Below are positions 38,112-48,100 of a stretch of DNA of 64,000 nucleotides, piece by piece. How positions within the stretch are numbered: the first letter of the stretch is position 1; the number at the start of each line of letters is the position of its first letter. The stretch comes from JAFEDN01 sp963712715. GTDB taxonomy: Bacteria; Pseudomonadota; Gammaproteobacteria; Coxiellales; Coxiellaceae. Both the position numbers and the translations under genes were made by a program. Below the pieces are notes generated by a model. That model was not told the DNA's origin, ran no database searches, and was given only the letters and a program-made list of their open reading frames with translations. The DNA is taken from positions 124,001 to 188,000 of the forward strand of contig CAVQJI010000058.1 of assembly GCA_963712715.1 (NCBI GenBank), written 5' to 3'.

Positions 38112-38121
38112 ACTTTCTCCT

Positions 38122-38212
38122 GATATCGCCGCTTATTTTTTTGGATAGGCGGCGATATCTCTGATTAAAAAATCGATATCGCCGCCTATCAAAAATAATA
38201 AGCGGCGATATC
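38122..38212. promoter_or_regulatory. 91-bp palindrome with four GATATCGCCGC sites
   Basis: Four sites alternate in orientation: GATATCGCCGCTTATT (38122), its partner ending GGCGGCGATATC (38159), GATATCGCCGCCTATC (38175) and AATAAGCGGCGATATC (ending 38212). The whole is symmetric about 38167. It abuts the ribosome binding site of the DUF234 ATPase, and bamD starts 150 bases to the right. It could be an operator, an mRNA hairpin, or the end of a mobile unit. Confidence 0.6.
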
Positions 38213-38363
38213 TTTTTTGTCAATCCGGTTTCAGATTACCTTGGTAAATATCTATGCAATCAGGTAAAATGACTCAAGACGCGGCGTGACGAATTGCGTC
38301 TCTCTTTACAATCAGTTGGGTGGATTGTATAGTCTTTTTTATCTATTGGCTGAAGGTCGAATC

Positions 38364-39164
38364 ATGAAAAAAATCTCATTATTTATCATAATATTGGCAA
38401 TGTTAACGGCTTGCGCGCATAAAGAGGTAAACCCGTGGAAAAATTACGAGGGCAAAAGTTCGGCTGAAATTTTTCATGAAGGCGAGCAGCACCTGGCTAA
38501 AAAGAAATACGAAAAGGCTTCTATCGATTTCGCGGCGCTGGATGCCCTGTACCCCTTCGGACCTTATTCGCAACAGGGGCAGTTGGATATTATTTATGCC
38601 CTGTATATGAACGGGGATAATACTTCCGGCCTGGCGGCGGCGGACCGCTATATTCGTCTGTATCCACAGGACCCAAATATCGATTATGTTTATTATATGA
38701 AAGGATTAATGAGTTTTGACCAGGATTTTAACTGGTACCAACGCGCTTTTGGTATGGATCCCGCGCCGCATGATTTGTCTGGCAAACGTGAATCTTTCAC
38801 TGCTTTTAACCAAATCGTGACTGTTTATCCGAACAGCGTTTATGCGCAGGATTCGGCCCTGCACATGGCTTTTATCCGCAATATGATGGCTCGCAAGGAA
38901 TTGGATATCGCTGAATTTTACATGGCGCGAAAAGCTTACGTGGCCGCCGCCAACCGGGCCAGTGGCGTTGTTCAACATTACAGCGGATCGCCGGCCATTC
39001 CCCATGCTCTGGAAGTGATGGCTAAAGCCTACCAGGGCGCCGGCTTGCCGGACCTTGCGGAGAAAAGTTATCGACTGTTACAAACCAACTATCCCGACAG
39101 CCCTGAATTCAAGCGCCTGCAAAAAGACTTTAAGAAAAACGCAGCGGCTGGGGCAAATGGTTAA
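38364..39164 (+). CDS. bamD: outer membrane assembly lipoprotein BamD
   Basis: Essential part of the BAM complex that inserts outer-membrane barrels. The signal peptide ends with lipobox LTAC. TPR-like repeats follow with family patterns FAALDALYPFGPYSQQGQLD, GMDPAPHDLSGKRESFTAF and VTVYPNSVYAQDSALHM. An upstream in-frame codon (38286) would put 26 residues before the signal peptide; the ATG used here has GAAGG upstream and gives a proper signal sequence. 266 residues, slightly longer than in E. coli. Confidence 0.95.
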   Translation: MKKISLFIIILAMLTACAHKEVNPWKNYEGKSSAEIFHEGEQHLAKKKYEKASIDFAALDALYPFGPYSQQGQLDIIYALYMNGDNTSGLAAADRYIRLYPQDPNIDYVYYMKGLMSFDQDFNWYQRAFGMDPAPHDLSGKRESFTAFNQIVTVYPNSVYAQDSALHMAFIRNMMARKELDIAEFYMARKAYVAAANRASGVVQHYSGSPAIPHALEVMAKAYQGAGLPDLAEKSYRLLQTNYPDSPEFKRLQKDFKKNAAAGANG

Positions 39165-39759
39165 GGCCAGCGCTCATCAATATGCTCGCGGCGGGAACGC
39201 CGCACACATCCTCCGCCGTACCATCCATTTAGGCAGTGTGCTGCTTTTGTGGTTTTATTACCAGTACGGCCAGACCATCGCCCGTTCCATGGGATTGGAT
39301 TTATCCCAATTAGTCTGGCTGTGTTTGGCGCTGATTCTGGCCTTTGAAGCGCTGCGCTTATCCCGCGGCTGGACTGTCTTCGGACAACGTCATTACGAAC
39401 GTAATCGCATATCGGCTTTTGCCTGGGGCGTGATTGGCATGGCGCTGGTCTTATTGTTTGCCCCCGGAAAACAGTTTGCTATCCCCATTATTTGCGCGTA
39501 TGCGGTGGGCGATCCTTTACTCGGTGAATTACGCCGAACCTCCCTGGCGAGACCCGCGGTCATTTTTTTGGGATTAATAGTGATTGGCGGGGTATGGTGG
39601 TTAGCGCATCTGTGGCTTGGAAGTCCTTTATGGGTGGTGTTTTTAATGCCACCGGTCACCATCGCCGCCGAATGGCCCTGTTTCAACTGGATAGATGATA
39701 ATGCGCTGATGCAGCTCATTCCATTAGGATTTCTGCTAATTGTCACCAGCCTGATGTGA
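39157..39759 (+). CDS. dolichol kinase/diacylglycerol kinase-like membrane protein
   Basis: About 200 residues with six to seven membrane segments. The motif GDPLLGELRR following an AIPIICAYAVGDP helix, with RRTIHLGSV near the start, resembles the SEC59/dolichol kinase and CTP-dependent polyprenol kinase superfamily. The start overlaps the bamD stop (ATGGTTAA), so the two are coupled. The substrate cannot be told; annotation as a phosphatidate cytidylyltransferase-like protein is also possible. Its 3' end overlaps nadE convergently by 17 bases. Confidence 0.65.
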   Translation: MVKASAHQYARGGNAAHILRRTIHLGSVLLLWFYYQYGQTIARSMGLDLSQLVWLCLALILAFEALRLSRGWTVFGQRHYERNRISAFAWGVIGMALVLLFAPGKQFAIPIICAYAVGDPLLGELRRTSLARPAVIFLGLIVIGGVWWLAHLWLGSPLWVVFLMPPVTIAAEWPCFNWIDDNALMQLIPLGFLLIVTSLM

Positions 39760-41365
39760 TCGGATAACGCCGGTCTTTGCCGAAAGCACGCTGGGTGATG
39801 CGGATGCCGGGAGGCGCCTGCCGGCGTTTATATTCATTGCGGTGGATCATCCTGATCACTTTCTCGATAGTGACCGGGTCAATGCCGGCTTCGGCGATTA
39901 ATTCCGCAGGTTGATCCAGTTCGATATACCTCACCAAAATTTCATCGAGGATAGAGTAGGGCGGTAAAGAATCCTGGTCCAGCTGCCCGGGCGCCAGTTC
40001 TGCCGAAGGCGGACGCTCGATCACTCGCCACGGAATAACCGGCGCAATTCGATTACGGTATTCTGCCAGGCGGTAAACCATGGTTTTGGTGACGTCTTTT
40101 AGTACGCCAAAACCGCCTGCCATATCACCATACAAAGTGGCATAACCCACCGACATTTCACTTTTATTACCCGTGGTTAATACGATTAAACCCTTTTTAT
40201 TGGACTGCGCCATTAACAGGGCGCCGCGGATGCGCGCCTGAATATTTTCTTCAGTAGTATCCGGTGGCAATCCGGAAAATGACTCCGCCAGAGTGCTTAA
40301 AAAAGCGCTGAAAATCGGTTCAATGTCCATGGTAAGATAATGTACCCCTAAATCGCGAGCCTGTTGCTGCGCATCGGTTTTGCTTATCTCGCTGGTGTAG
40401 CGGCTGGGCATCATGATCGCTGTGACCTTTTCGGGGCCTAATGCGTCGACCGTTATCGCTAAAGTGAGCGAAGAATCAACACCCCCCGACAAGCCGATAA
40501 TGGCGCCTTTGAAATGATTCTTGTGAATATAATCCCGTACACCCAGCACCAGGGCCTGATAAATATTTTCTTCTCTCGATAAAGCCGGCGGCAGTTTTCG
40601 GCACTGGATCGCCAGTGAATGATCGGCGGCAATGGTAATATGAACGGGCATCAATTCTTCGGAAAAAAAAGCGGCTTGCGCGCAACGGTGGCCATTCTGA
40701 TCAATCACCATCGAACCGCCGTCAAACACCAGTTCATCCTGGCCACCAATTAAATTAACGTAAATAATAGGCGCGTGGGCTTCGTGCGCTCGTTCCACCA
40801 GAGTCGCTTCCCGAATTTGCGCTTTATTATGATCGAAAGGAGAGGCGTTTAATGCCACAATGACTTGTGCGCCGGCGTGACAGCATTGTTTAAGCGGCTG
40901 AGGGAACCACAGGTCTTCGCAGATCAAAATCCCTATTTTCACGCCTTTCAGAGTAAAAATGCAGGGAGCGGCGCCTGGATAAAAATAACGTCTTTCGTCA
41001 AAAACGGAATAATTTGGCAATTCCTGTTTGCTATAAGTTCCGATAACGTGGCCGTTTTGAATAACCGCGGCCTGGTTATAAATATGCTGATTAATTTGGA
41101 CGGGGTAACCGACAATAACGGTGACAGGCAGAGCCGCCTGCTGAATTTGTGTTAATCCTTCCTGGCATTGATTTAAAAAATCTGTTCGGAACAGTAAGTC
41201 TTCGGGAGGGTAACCGGAAATGGCCATCTCGGGAAATACCACACAATCCGCATGGAATTTTTCAATAGCGCGGCGTGCGCAATGGATAATTTTTTGAGTG
41301 TTTCCCTTGATATCACCGACGCATAAATTAATTTGCGCCGCCACTATTATTAAATTTTTTTCCAC
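39743..41365 (-). CDS. nadE: glutamine-dependent NAD+ synthetase
   Basis: Last step of NAD synthesis: amidation of deamido-NAD using glutamine. The N-terminal nitrilase-like glutaminase domain has the catalytic Glu in FPEMAISGYPPED, Lys in TYSKQELPNYSVFDE and Cys in ILICEDLWFP. The C-terminal synthetase domain has the P-loop GLSGGVDSSLTLAI and TTGNKSEMSVGYATLYGD. 540 residues, normal for the two-domain form. Confidence 0.95.
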   Translation of the reverse strand: MEKNLIIVAAQINLCVGDIKGNTQKIIHCARRAIEKFHADCVVFPEMAISGYPPEDLLFRTDFLNQCQEGLTQIQQAALPVTVIVGYPVQINQHIYNQAAVIQNGHVIGTYSKQELPNYSVFDERRYFYPGAAPCIFTLKGVKIGILICEDLWFPQPLKQCCHAGAQVIVALNASPFDHNKAQIREATLVERAHEAHAPIIYVNLIGGQDELVFDGGSMVIDQNGHRCAQAAFFSEELMPVHITIAADHSLAIQCRKLPPALSREENIYQALVLGVRDYIHKNHFKGAIIGLSGGVDSSLTLAITVDALGPEKVTAIMMPSRYTSEISKTDAQQQARDLGVHYLTMDIEPIFSAFLSTLAESFSGLPPDTTEENIQARIRGALLMAQSNKKGLIVLTTGNKSEMSVGYATLYGDMAGGFGVLKDVTKTMVYRLAEYRNRIAPVIPWRVIERPPSAELAPGQLDQDSLPPYSILDEILVRYIELDQPAELIAEAGIDPVTIEKVIRMIHRNEYKRRQAPPGIRITQRAFGKDRRYPITSGW

Positions 41366-41373
41366 GCGCTTTC

Positions 41374-41745
41374 CTAATTGATTAATAAGGCCGCGGCGAC
41401 TATCCGCCCCTCCGCCACCAGCGCCGTATAAGTCCGGCAGGCTGCGCCGGTATCCATGCTTTCCACGCCTATTTTTCGCGAGTAAACGGGCGCCAATAAC
41501 GAGGGATGTGGCATTTTAAAACGCTGGCCCGTGCCAAATAAAATAATTTCGGGATTTAATTCAAGAAGGGGTGACCAGTCTTCAGGAGTGATTTCCATCA
41601 GCGATTGTGGAGACCAGTCATCAATTAATTGCCGGGCAGTGATGATAAGACTGCGTTGATAAACCTGATCATTGACAGTAATAAATCCGGGCCTGTAGGC
41701 CCGGATTTGAAATAACGCGTCGTTGGTATCCTTGGTGATATTCAT
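41374..41745 (-). CDS. Mth938-like (DUF498/NDUFAF3 family) protein
   Basis: Small soluble protein of 123 residues with the family features ITVNDQVYQRSLIIT, PEIILFGTG and VESMDTGAACRTYTALVAEGR. Its mitochondrial relative NDUFAF3 helps assemble complex I; the bacterial role is unclear. It ends eight bases before nadE starts and is probably co-transcribed with it. Confidence 0.85.
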   Translation of the reverse strand: MNITKDTNDALFQIRAYRPGFITVNDQVYQRSLIITARQLIDDWSPQSLMEITPEDWSPLLELNPEIILFGTGQRFKMPHPSLLAPVYSRKIGVESMDTGAACRTYTALVAEGRIVAAALLIN

Positions 41746-41788
41746 GGCTTCGCCTCATTCAGCAAAGCCATTATTATACCGTATTTTT

Positions 41789-42505
41789 TTAAGCATCGCC
41801 CGAATGGTGGAAAATATGGCTAAACGCCATATAAGAGGATGACTTTCCATAAGCATACAGTACCGAACCGCCCTCAATTTCAGTGATCAACTTCTTGCTT
41901 TGCTGCGGATCCACTGCAAAACATCCCCAGCTATTGCCTGCATAGCCATGTTGTTTAATAAATGATGGGCTTGCATAGTTTGCGGAATGCACGACCACTG
42001 CACGGGCTTCGACGTTATTATTGCTGGTTTCAAGGCCCTTGATCCGCAAAGACAGGCCATGTTTACCAAAATAGGTATTTTCAGTCAAAAATACACCCAC
42101 ACTGGATTCCAGCGAGCTATTTTTATTCGAAAAAGCCTTCGCAAAAGGCCCTCTGCCGGAACCTTTACCGTGCGCCACTGGCAGCGCCATCAGGATTTCA
42201 CCCGATTTCATGTTAATAACATACATTCTGTTCTGCGCGGACGACACGCTAAAATCAACGATAGTCATAATATCTTTATGCTTGACATTGGTATGTGTTA
42301 ACGCCCATTGATAACCTGCGAAAGCGCTTGCTACCGCCTGGGGGCTTAAATTGGTATGATGTTCCAGGTTGTAAGAAAGCTGTAAATAGTTAGTGGTGGC
42401 CTCTGGCGCAGCGTGAGGGTGGGCTGCGGGAGCGGCTAGTGCAAAAGAACATGGCAAAGACATCACGCCACAAGCGGCGATTAATTTAATTAAATGTCGT
42501 TTCAT
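41789..42505 (-). CDS. exported L,D-transpeptidase-like protein
   Basis: A signal peptide (MKRHLIKLIAACGVMSLPCS, cleavage near ALA) leads into a domain with VVVHSANYA and, 17 residues on, AGNSWGCFAVD: the His and S-x-G-C pattern of YkuD-type L,D-transpeptidases, in the murein L,D-transpeptidase catalytic domain family (PF13645-like). It would act on peptidoglycan cross-links or protein anchoring. A TTG four codons upstream is possible, but the ATG has GAGG six bases before it. About 200 bases of non-coding DNA with T-rich and A-rich runs separate it from rlmB. Confidence 0.85.
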   Translation of the reverse strand: MKRHLIKLIAACGVMSLPCSFALAAPAAHPHAAPEATTNYLQLSYNLEHHTNLSPQAVASAFAGYQWALTHTNVKHKDIMTIVDFSVSSAQNRMYVINMKSGEILMALPVAHGKGSGRGPFAKAFSNKNSSLESSVGVFLTENTYFGKHGLSLRIKGLETSNNNVEARAVVVHSANYASPSFIKQHGYAGNSWGCFAVDPQQSKKLITEIEGGSVLYAYGKSSSYMAFSHIFHHSGDA

Positions 42506-42706
42506 TGTATACCTCAAGGGTTGTTAACGTTATTCCTCCAACCCTGGAGATACACTGCCTGTTTATCCTGACTTCCCTCTGACGGGAAAGCCTCCGTATT
42601 ACGGAATGTCCTTTCCGTATTGAAGGTATATTATGTACTATTTATACATAAAAGTCAAGTCTTTCTTACATTAAGTATGTATTTTACCCCTATAGGAACA
42701 TTTTAA

Positions 42707-43450
42707 ATGCATAAAAATGAATATATCTATGGATATCAACCACTTAGAGAGATCATCCGCCATCAACCCCAGCGGATACAAAGGCTTTTTTTACAGCAGC
42801 AACGCCTGGATGAACGGGTCCAGGAGCTCCTGCAATGGACAGAGGCGTCAAATATACCGGTCTCATGGGTGAGTAAGGGAGATCTGGATGAGATGCTGGG
42901 AAGCCGTCAGCATCAAGGTATGGCCATCCAGTGCAGCCGTATCGGAGCGCTGCCCGAGTCGATGCTCGCCGATTTATTGGCGGATGAATCTAAGCCATTG
43001 TTATTATTGATATTAGACGGAATTCAGGACCCGCATAACCTCGGCGCCTGCATCCGCACGGCCAACGCCATGGGCGCCGATGCTGTGATTGCGCCGAAAG
43101 ACCGGGCAGCAGGCTTAACGGAGGTTGTCCATAAAACCGCCTGCGGAGCCACCGCCGTAACGCCTTTTATCCAGGTGACCAATCTGGCTCGCACATTACG
43201 GGAAATAAAGGAATACGGGGTTTGGCTGGTAGGTATGGCTGCGGAAGCCAAAGCCAGCATTACCGGTTTAGATCTGGGCCGGCGGATAGCGCTGGTAATG
43301 GGCGGAGAAGGGCAGGGGATGCGACGCCTGACCCAGGAGCAGTGTGATCTTCTCGCCAGAATTCCAATGTTTGGAACTGTAGACAGTCTAAACGTCTCGG
43401 TGGCTGCCGCCATCGCTCTTTATGAGTTAAAACGCGGTCAGAAAGATTAG
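42707..43450 (+). CDS. rlmB: 23S rRNA 2'-O-methyltransferase RlmB (SpoU family)
   Basis: Methylates G2251 in the peptidyl-transferase region. The N-terminal substrate-binding part (IYGYQPLREIIRHQPQRIQR) precedes the SPOUT knot with the three motifs ILDGIQDPHNLGACIRTAN, ALVMGGEGQGMRRLTQEQCD and IPMFGTVDSLNVSVAAAIAL. 247 residues. AGGA lies eight bases before the start. Confidence 0.95.
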   Translation: MHKNEYIYGYQPLREIIRHQPQRIQRLFLQQQRLDERVQELLQWTEASNIPVSWVSKGDLDEMLGSRQHQGMAIQCSRIGALPESMLADLLADESKPLLLLILDGIQDPHNLGACIRTANAMGADAVIAPKDRAAGLTEVVHKTACGATAVTPFIQVTNLARTLREIKEYGVWLVGMAAEAKASITGLDLGRRIALVMGGEGQGMRRLTQEQCDLLARIPMFGTVDSLNVSVAAAIALYELKRGQKD

Positions 43451-43481
43451 CTTCAGGGATCACGATTTATTTGCAGCTAAC

Positions 43482-43524
43482 TTGACATGATTATTGAAAT
43501 ATTCTACAGTAATAATGAAATATT
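43482..43524 (+). promoter_or_regulatory. promoter and paired operators of the toxin-antitoxin operon
   Basis: A -35 TTGACA (43482) and -10 TACAGT (43505) are 17 bases apart. Two copies of TGAAATATTC begin exactly 20 bases apart (43495 and 43515), each containing the palindrome GAAATATTC. One lies between the -35 and -10, the other just downstream, the usual arrangement for repression by a ribbon-helix-helix antitoxin. Confidence 0.65.
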
Positions 43525-43544
43525 CAACAATAAGAGGTGGTCTC

Positions 43545-43778
43545 ATGGCAACTGTTAATTTTAGCGTACCTGAGGATGTTAAGAACCGCTTTAATCAAGT
43601 ATTTCAGCATGAAAACAAGAGTCACTTAATCACCGAATTGATGAAAAAAGCTATCGAGGATTATGAGCGCAAACAAAGACGCGCGCAGGCTATTGATGCA
43701 TTACTAAAAATACGTGCCAAACAAAAACCCGTAAGCAATCAATTAATCAATAAAGCTCGTCGAGAAGGACGTTCATGA
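43545..43778 (+). CDS. ribbon-helix-helix antitoxin
   Basis: A 77-residue protein starting MATVNFSVPEDVKNRFNQVF, the strand-helix pattern of CopG/RelB-like DNA-binding antitoxins, followed by a basic helix (YERKQRRAQAIDALLKIRAK) that would wrap the toxin. A strong AAGAGGTGG site precedes the ATG; an upstream in-frame codon at 43494 would lie over the operators. It overlaps the toxin gene by four bases. Not a classical AbrB-type VapB. Confidence 0.8.
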   Translation: MATVNFSVPEDVKNRFNQVFQHENKSHLITELMKKAIEDYERKQRRAQAIDALLKIRAKQKPVSNQLINKARREGRS

Positions 43779-44209
43779 ATACATTGACAATCGATGCGAG
43801 CGTGATCGTTAAATGGATATTTCCTGAAAATACTCAGGAAACTCATACATTACAAGCATTAAATTTGTTAGAAGTTATCAGGAATGGCGCCGTTAATATT
43901 ATACAGCCTCCTCACTGGTTAGCCGAAACCATGGCGGTAATTGTGCGTTTGAACTCTAAAATTGCAAAAGAAACCGTAGTATTATTGAATGCGATGGAAT
44001 TTCCTGTTGTAGATATACCCGAAATTTATCATACCGCATGTCAATTATCAGATCGTTATCAGCATCATTTGTTTGATACTCTTTATCATGCCGTAGCTAT
44101 TAATAACCCTCATACTCAATTGATCACAGCCGATGAAAAATATTATAAAAAATCATATAAAGAGGGCGCAATAATTCGGTTAGCGGATTATTCTATCTTC
44201 AAAATATAA
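43775..44209 (+). CDS. PIN-domain ribonuclease toxin (VapC-like)
   Basis: A 144-residue PIN domain. Acidic residues sit where VapC needs them: D8 in TIDASVIVKW, E in HWLAETMAVIVRL, D in HHLFDTLYHAVA and D in LITADEKYYKK. VapC toxins cut tRNA or rRNA until bound by antitoxin. The ATGA overlap with the antitoxin gene is typical of type II pairs. Both frames are intact, so the module may be active. Confidence 0.85.
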   Translation: MNTLTIDASVIVKWIFPENTQETHTLQALNLLEVIRNGAVNIIQPPHWLAETMAVIVRLNSKIAKETVVLLNAMEFPVVDIPEIYHTACQLSDRYQHHLFDTLYHAVAINNPHTQLITADEKYYKKSYKEGAIIRLADYSIFKI

Positions 44210-44215
44210 TGCGAT

Positions 44216-45006
44216 ATGCATACAAAAAAGGAGCGACGCGTATGGCAAAGAAGTCACCCGTATTATATCAGCCCGAAAGGCCACACCTTTTTTATAACCA
44301 TAAAGCTGCCGGTTGATGTCAATCTGAACGCTCATGCTTCTCTGCTCGTACTGATGCAGGGCTTCCCTATCCCAGAGCAGCATACTGACGATTTCAAAGG
44401 CTTCACGAATGGCGTCTTCATGGATGACTGCCGGATATGGCGGTTATTTCTTTGGCATATTTCAGAAAATAAAGCCACTTATCTTCGACCGTTATCAATT
44501 CCGATTCGGTTTTATTAAATTTCGGCAACTCGGCAAAGGTAAAGCGGAAATCCTGTAGCAGGGGCTCCCGCGTATTGACGTTATAAATGCAGTGACTGGA
44601 TAAATAGTGGGGATCGCTCGTAAATTTAAAGTTTAAAATTCCCAGAAAAATCACCTTTTCAGCAGACTGTATTTCCTGCCTTTACGAAGCTGCTGCGAAT
44701 AGGCTTTTGAAGCATAATCCATCAAACGCATGTCAAAAAATTCCTTAGGGATCACCTGCATTTCGACGATATATTCGGCGCCGGACTGGTCATGGCAACG
44801 CACGTCGGGTATGGATTCTTTGGCCCGGGTAGCTGCGGGGCCTGATTGGGATTCAGCAGAGTGACACTGGTAATCTGGCGATCCGGTGGAACCTGTAAAA
44901 TGCTGTTGAGAAAACTGATCAGAATATGTTTCCGGTTTTCAGTGCCAAATATTTTTATAAACGCCATGCCGTTGGTGGGGTCTAAAAATTCCATCCCTGT
45001 CTGCAT
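44216..45006 (-). pseudogene. Rpn-family nuclease/transposase-like gene, frameshifted
   Basis: Reads in pieces: MEFLDPTNGMAFIKIFGTEN to LNPNQAPQLPG, then (other frame) PDVRCHDQSGAEYIVEMQVI to GRKYSLLK, then VIFLGILNFKF to YAKEITA, then AVIHEDAIREAFEIVSMLLW to QLYGYKKG. Together these give an Rpn (YhgA-like, PD-(D/E)xK) protein of about 260 residues. Three single-base indels separate the pieces, two at short homopolymers. It points toward the toxin gene tail to tail. A diverged, intact relative is at 51034. Confidence 0.8.
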
Positions 45007-45031
45007 TTCGTGATTGACATTGTCATACCGT

Positions 45032-45064
45032 AAAAAAAATCCCGGCGGTTTCCCGCCGGGATTT
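45032..45064 (-). terminator. intrinsic terminator of the surface-protein gene
   Basis: On the minus strand a 12-pair stem (AAATCCCGGCGG and complement) with a four-base loop is followed directly by eight T residues. It lies 60 bases after the stop of the 1836-residue protein. Confidence 0.85.
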
Positions 45065-45125
45065 GACAATTCTGGCCAGGAGGACCGACACATTACCAAA
45101 ATTGTCAATGTGTCAGGCCTTACCC

Positions 45126-48100
45126 TTAACAAGAATTTTTTTCGTCCGTTAGACATATTGCGTTACTTCCATCAAACATGTTTACTTCAGTATTTGGACC
45201 GGTTTGTGAATTTCTGGCCGTACTATTCATATAATTCAGGTAAAGCTTAATACTATAAACAGGATTAGTAGAATCTACAAAACGTAAGTTAGAGCCAATC
45301 TGCAGAAAAGTCTTATAATCGTTGTCTCCATTAGCTTGAGCGGCACAGCCGCCATTATTATCAGCGGTCAGAGTATCCATTTTAGACTTAAAAGCACAAT
45401 CGGTACTACGAAACATCACAAGGTTAGAATCGCCATCTACAACCATATTGTTGACTTTACTCCCTATATAATCCTTTAAAAAGTTTGTAGTAGGTTTATT
45501 CGCACCCCCAGGATAGTAATTCACGCTTGTATAAGCAGATCTACCTACTCCCAAAATCATCTTCGGTTTTGCCCAATAATATGACACGTTACTATCAGTC
45601 TGCACATTCAATTTATATGTGCGCTGTATAGAAGTATTGGAAACTCGTTGTGAAACAGAGTTACTTAAAGTAACAATAACGTCCACACTTTTACCAACAT
45701 CGCCGGCGCTAACATGTGGCAGTCCATCATCCTTCACTGTTTTTTTCCTCACCAAGTAAGGATCAGAACCAGCAGTAATGTAACCGATATCCCAAGTAGC
45801 AGTCTGATCTACCCCCGCGCTAAAGGATTTGTTGTCGTTTTTATCATCCCCCATATCCATATCTGTACTAGCATCTATTTTTACAGCGCCGCTACCAGCG
45901 TCAACTTGACTAAATTTAATATTCTGAGTAACGACACTTATATTTTTCCAATAGGGTACCTGGCCATCTCCATCTATAAATATTTGTGCATACGTTTCAT
46001 CGATACTTCCACCATTGTAAATCGGCGCATTAGTTAAGAGGGTTTTATCATTCGCCAAAGTTTGCAGATTAGCTATGCTGACAGGGAATTTTTTTCCAGT
46101 ATTATTTGCCCTGCTAATGTTTGGCATGAAAGTAATGTAATAATTGCTGGGATAAGTGTAGTCACCAGGATTGCCTTTATTATCAACATAGGCCCGGGTG
46201 CCTCCATCAAAATTAACGAGATTACCCCCAATTTTCATTCTATCGTTAGTTATTGATAGCTTCCTTCCATCACCGAAATCTTTAAAAGGTTCGAGATTAG
46301 CCAGGCCAGTTTGATTCGGGTCAATATAAGTTTGATTATTTACCATCGTATAGCCATACAAATATCCACCTTTCCAACGATACGCCACTGAAGAATCGCC
46401 TTTTACGATGATATTAAAGGTGCCTTGTTGGGGCTGGTCTGTGACGGCATTGGTCGCATTGACGATCACTTTCTTTTGTGTTTCATTGGGATAACCTATG
46501 TCTCCGGCATCCAAATGATCACCACCGTCCGGGATCACCCGTCTTGATAAGAAATAATGACCATTCTTTTGATAGATTGTCCAATTGCCGGGATTATCAG
46601 AACTATTATCTATACTCAAATTAAAACCAGTCGGCGTTCCGGTTTTGACGTATCCACTTCCAGTTAAATCAATAGAATCTCCTGTGCTCTCAATGGAAGT
46701 TAATTTCATGGTAGTTGTATAGTTTTTACCAGTATCCCAACTTGGCACATCTCCGGTAACACCGACATGCACGATATTTGAAGTCGAAGTTCCCCGAGCC
46801 AGGCTGTTTACTGTCAATGTAAATCCACAATCTGCTGCATTGCTGCTACCTGCTGTACCGGACAATTGCCACACTTTACTGCCGGTGGCAGGAGGAACTA
46901 ATGACAGCCATCCACAAACTTTGTTGGGGACATTATTTCTATCCGAAATACTGAAGGTTAAATCATCCTGAACTTCTGTACCTGTACCTGGTAAAGTGGT
47001 TTTTGTTACCATCTGTGCATCAGCAGAGGCGTAGGGATTAATGTTTATCGTATTAGGAGTCCCGTAAGTCCACTTGCTGGTGGCGTTGCTAATCGCCGGC
47101 GCTATTAAATCCGTGTTGGGTAAGAGACATGCTCCCGTAAATGGCTGGGGTACACTTTGGGTATCCACGGTACTGTCGGCTCTCAGGCTAAAAGTACCCT
47201 TGCAGGCGGGGCCCACTGAATCGAGATTGTTGGTCGTCCCATCCAGAGAGAAGGAGTTTGCACTCCGGTAAGTAGTGCCTGATATCGATGCCGACTGGTT
47301 CGCCGTAAGCGTTAAACTTACAAGCTTGCCGGTCTGTGATTTCACATAGTCGTTATTTGAGTCCGTATTACCGAAAATAATTTCCGACCATTTAAAGCCT
47401 CCCGCTGCATTGTCCATATACCGGGGAACTGAATGACCCTTTCCGGTCCAAAGCTGGTTCGTATTCCAGAGGACATCCTGCATAATGGTAATGGGCAAAG
47501 AAGTCGCGGATTTTTGTGTTCCCGTGGCCTTACTGCTGACCTTAAAGCTGATCGTGCAGGTGGTAGTAGAACTGATAGGGTTGCCCGTCAGGATACCCGT
47601 TTGCGTTAACACAAAAGTGTTTCCGTTACAATTATTGAACGAGAGCGAGTTATAATTATATAAACTATCTCCGGTTATATCCGAACCAAACACAGTATTT
47701 AAGTCCAGGGAAGGATGAGCCGTGTCCACGTAAGGTTGATTAACATAGCCCGTGGGCATTGACGAGGATTTAACATTCCAAGTCAGTGAACCATTGGGCA
47801 GCACATCTATCTTGAGATCGTTGTCGGCGTAATAACTCGCATTAGATTTACTGGCCGCACGGATAGTTACCGTGATCGGACTGGCTTTGGCGCCCGAACT
47901 ATCAATTTCTTTAATATTATTCGGTTGACCACTGATGGTGCCTGTCTTCGTATCCAGTGTCAGGCCGTCCGGCAGTTTGTTGCCGTTAACCTGGACTAAA
48001 GAAAATACAAAGATATCCGCCGGATTATTGTCCTTAACGAGAGGATTTAAATCAATCACCGGATTAACAGTCTTTCCGTAGGTCACATCAGGCAATACTT

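Noticed and set aside
39055..39156. Longer N-terminus of the dolichol-kinase-like protein
   Set aside because: The first 34 codons lie entirely within bamD and are very polar; the ATG overlapping the bamD stop fits better.
44752..45156. A 134-codon frame across the end of the surface-protein gene
   Set aside because: Its N-terminal part runs through the terminator hairpin and the 3' end of the other gene; only the part from MEFLDPTN is meaningful, and it belongs to the Rpn pseudogene.
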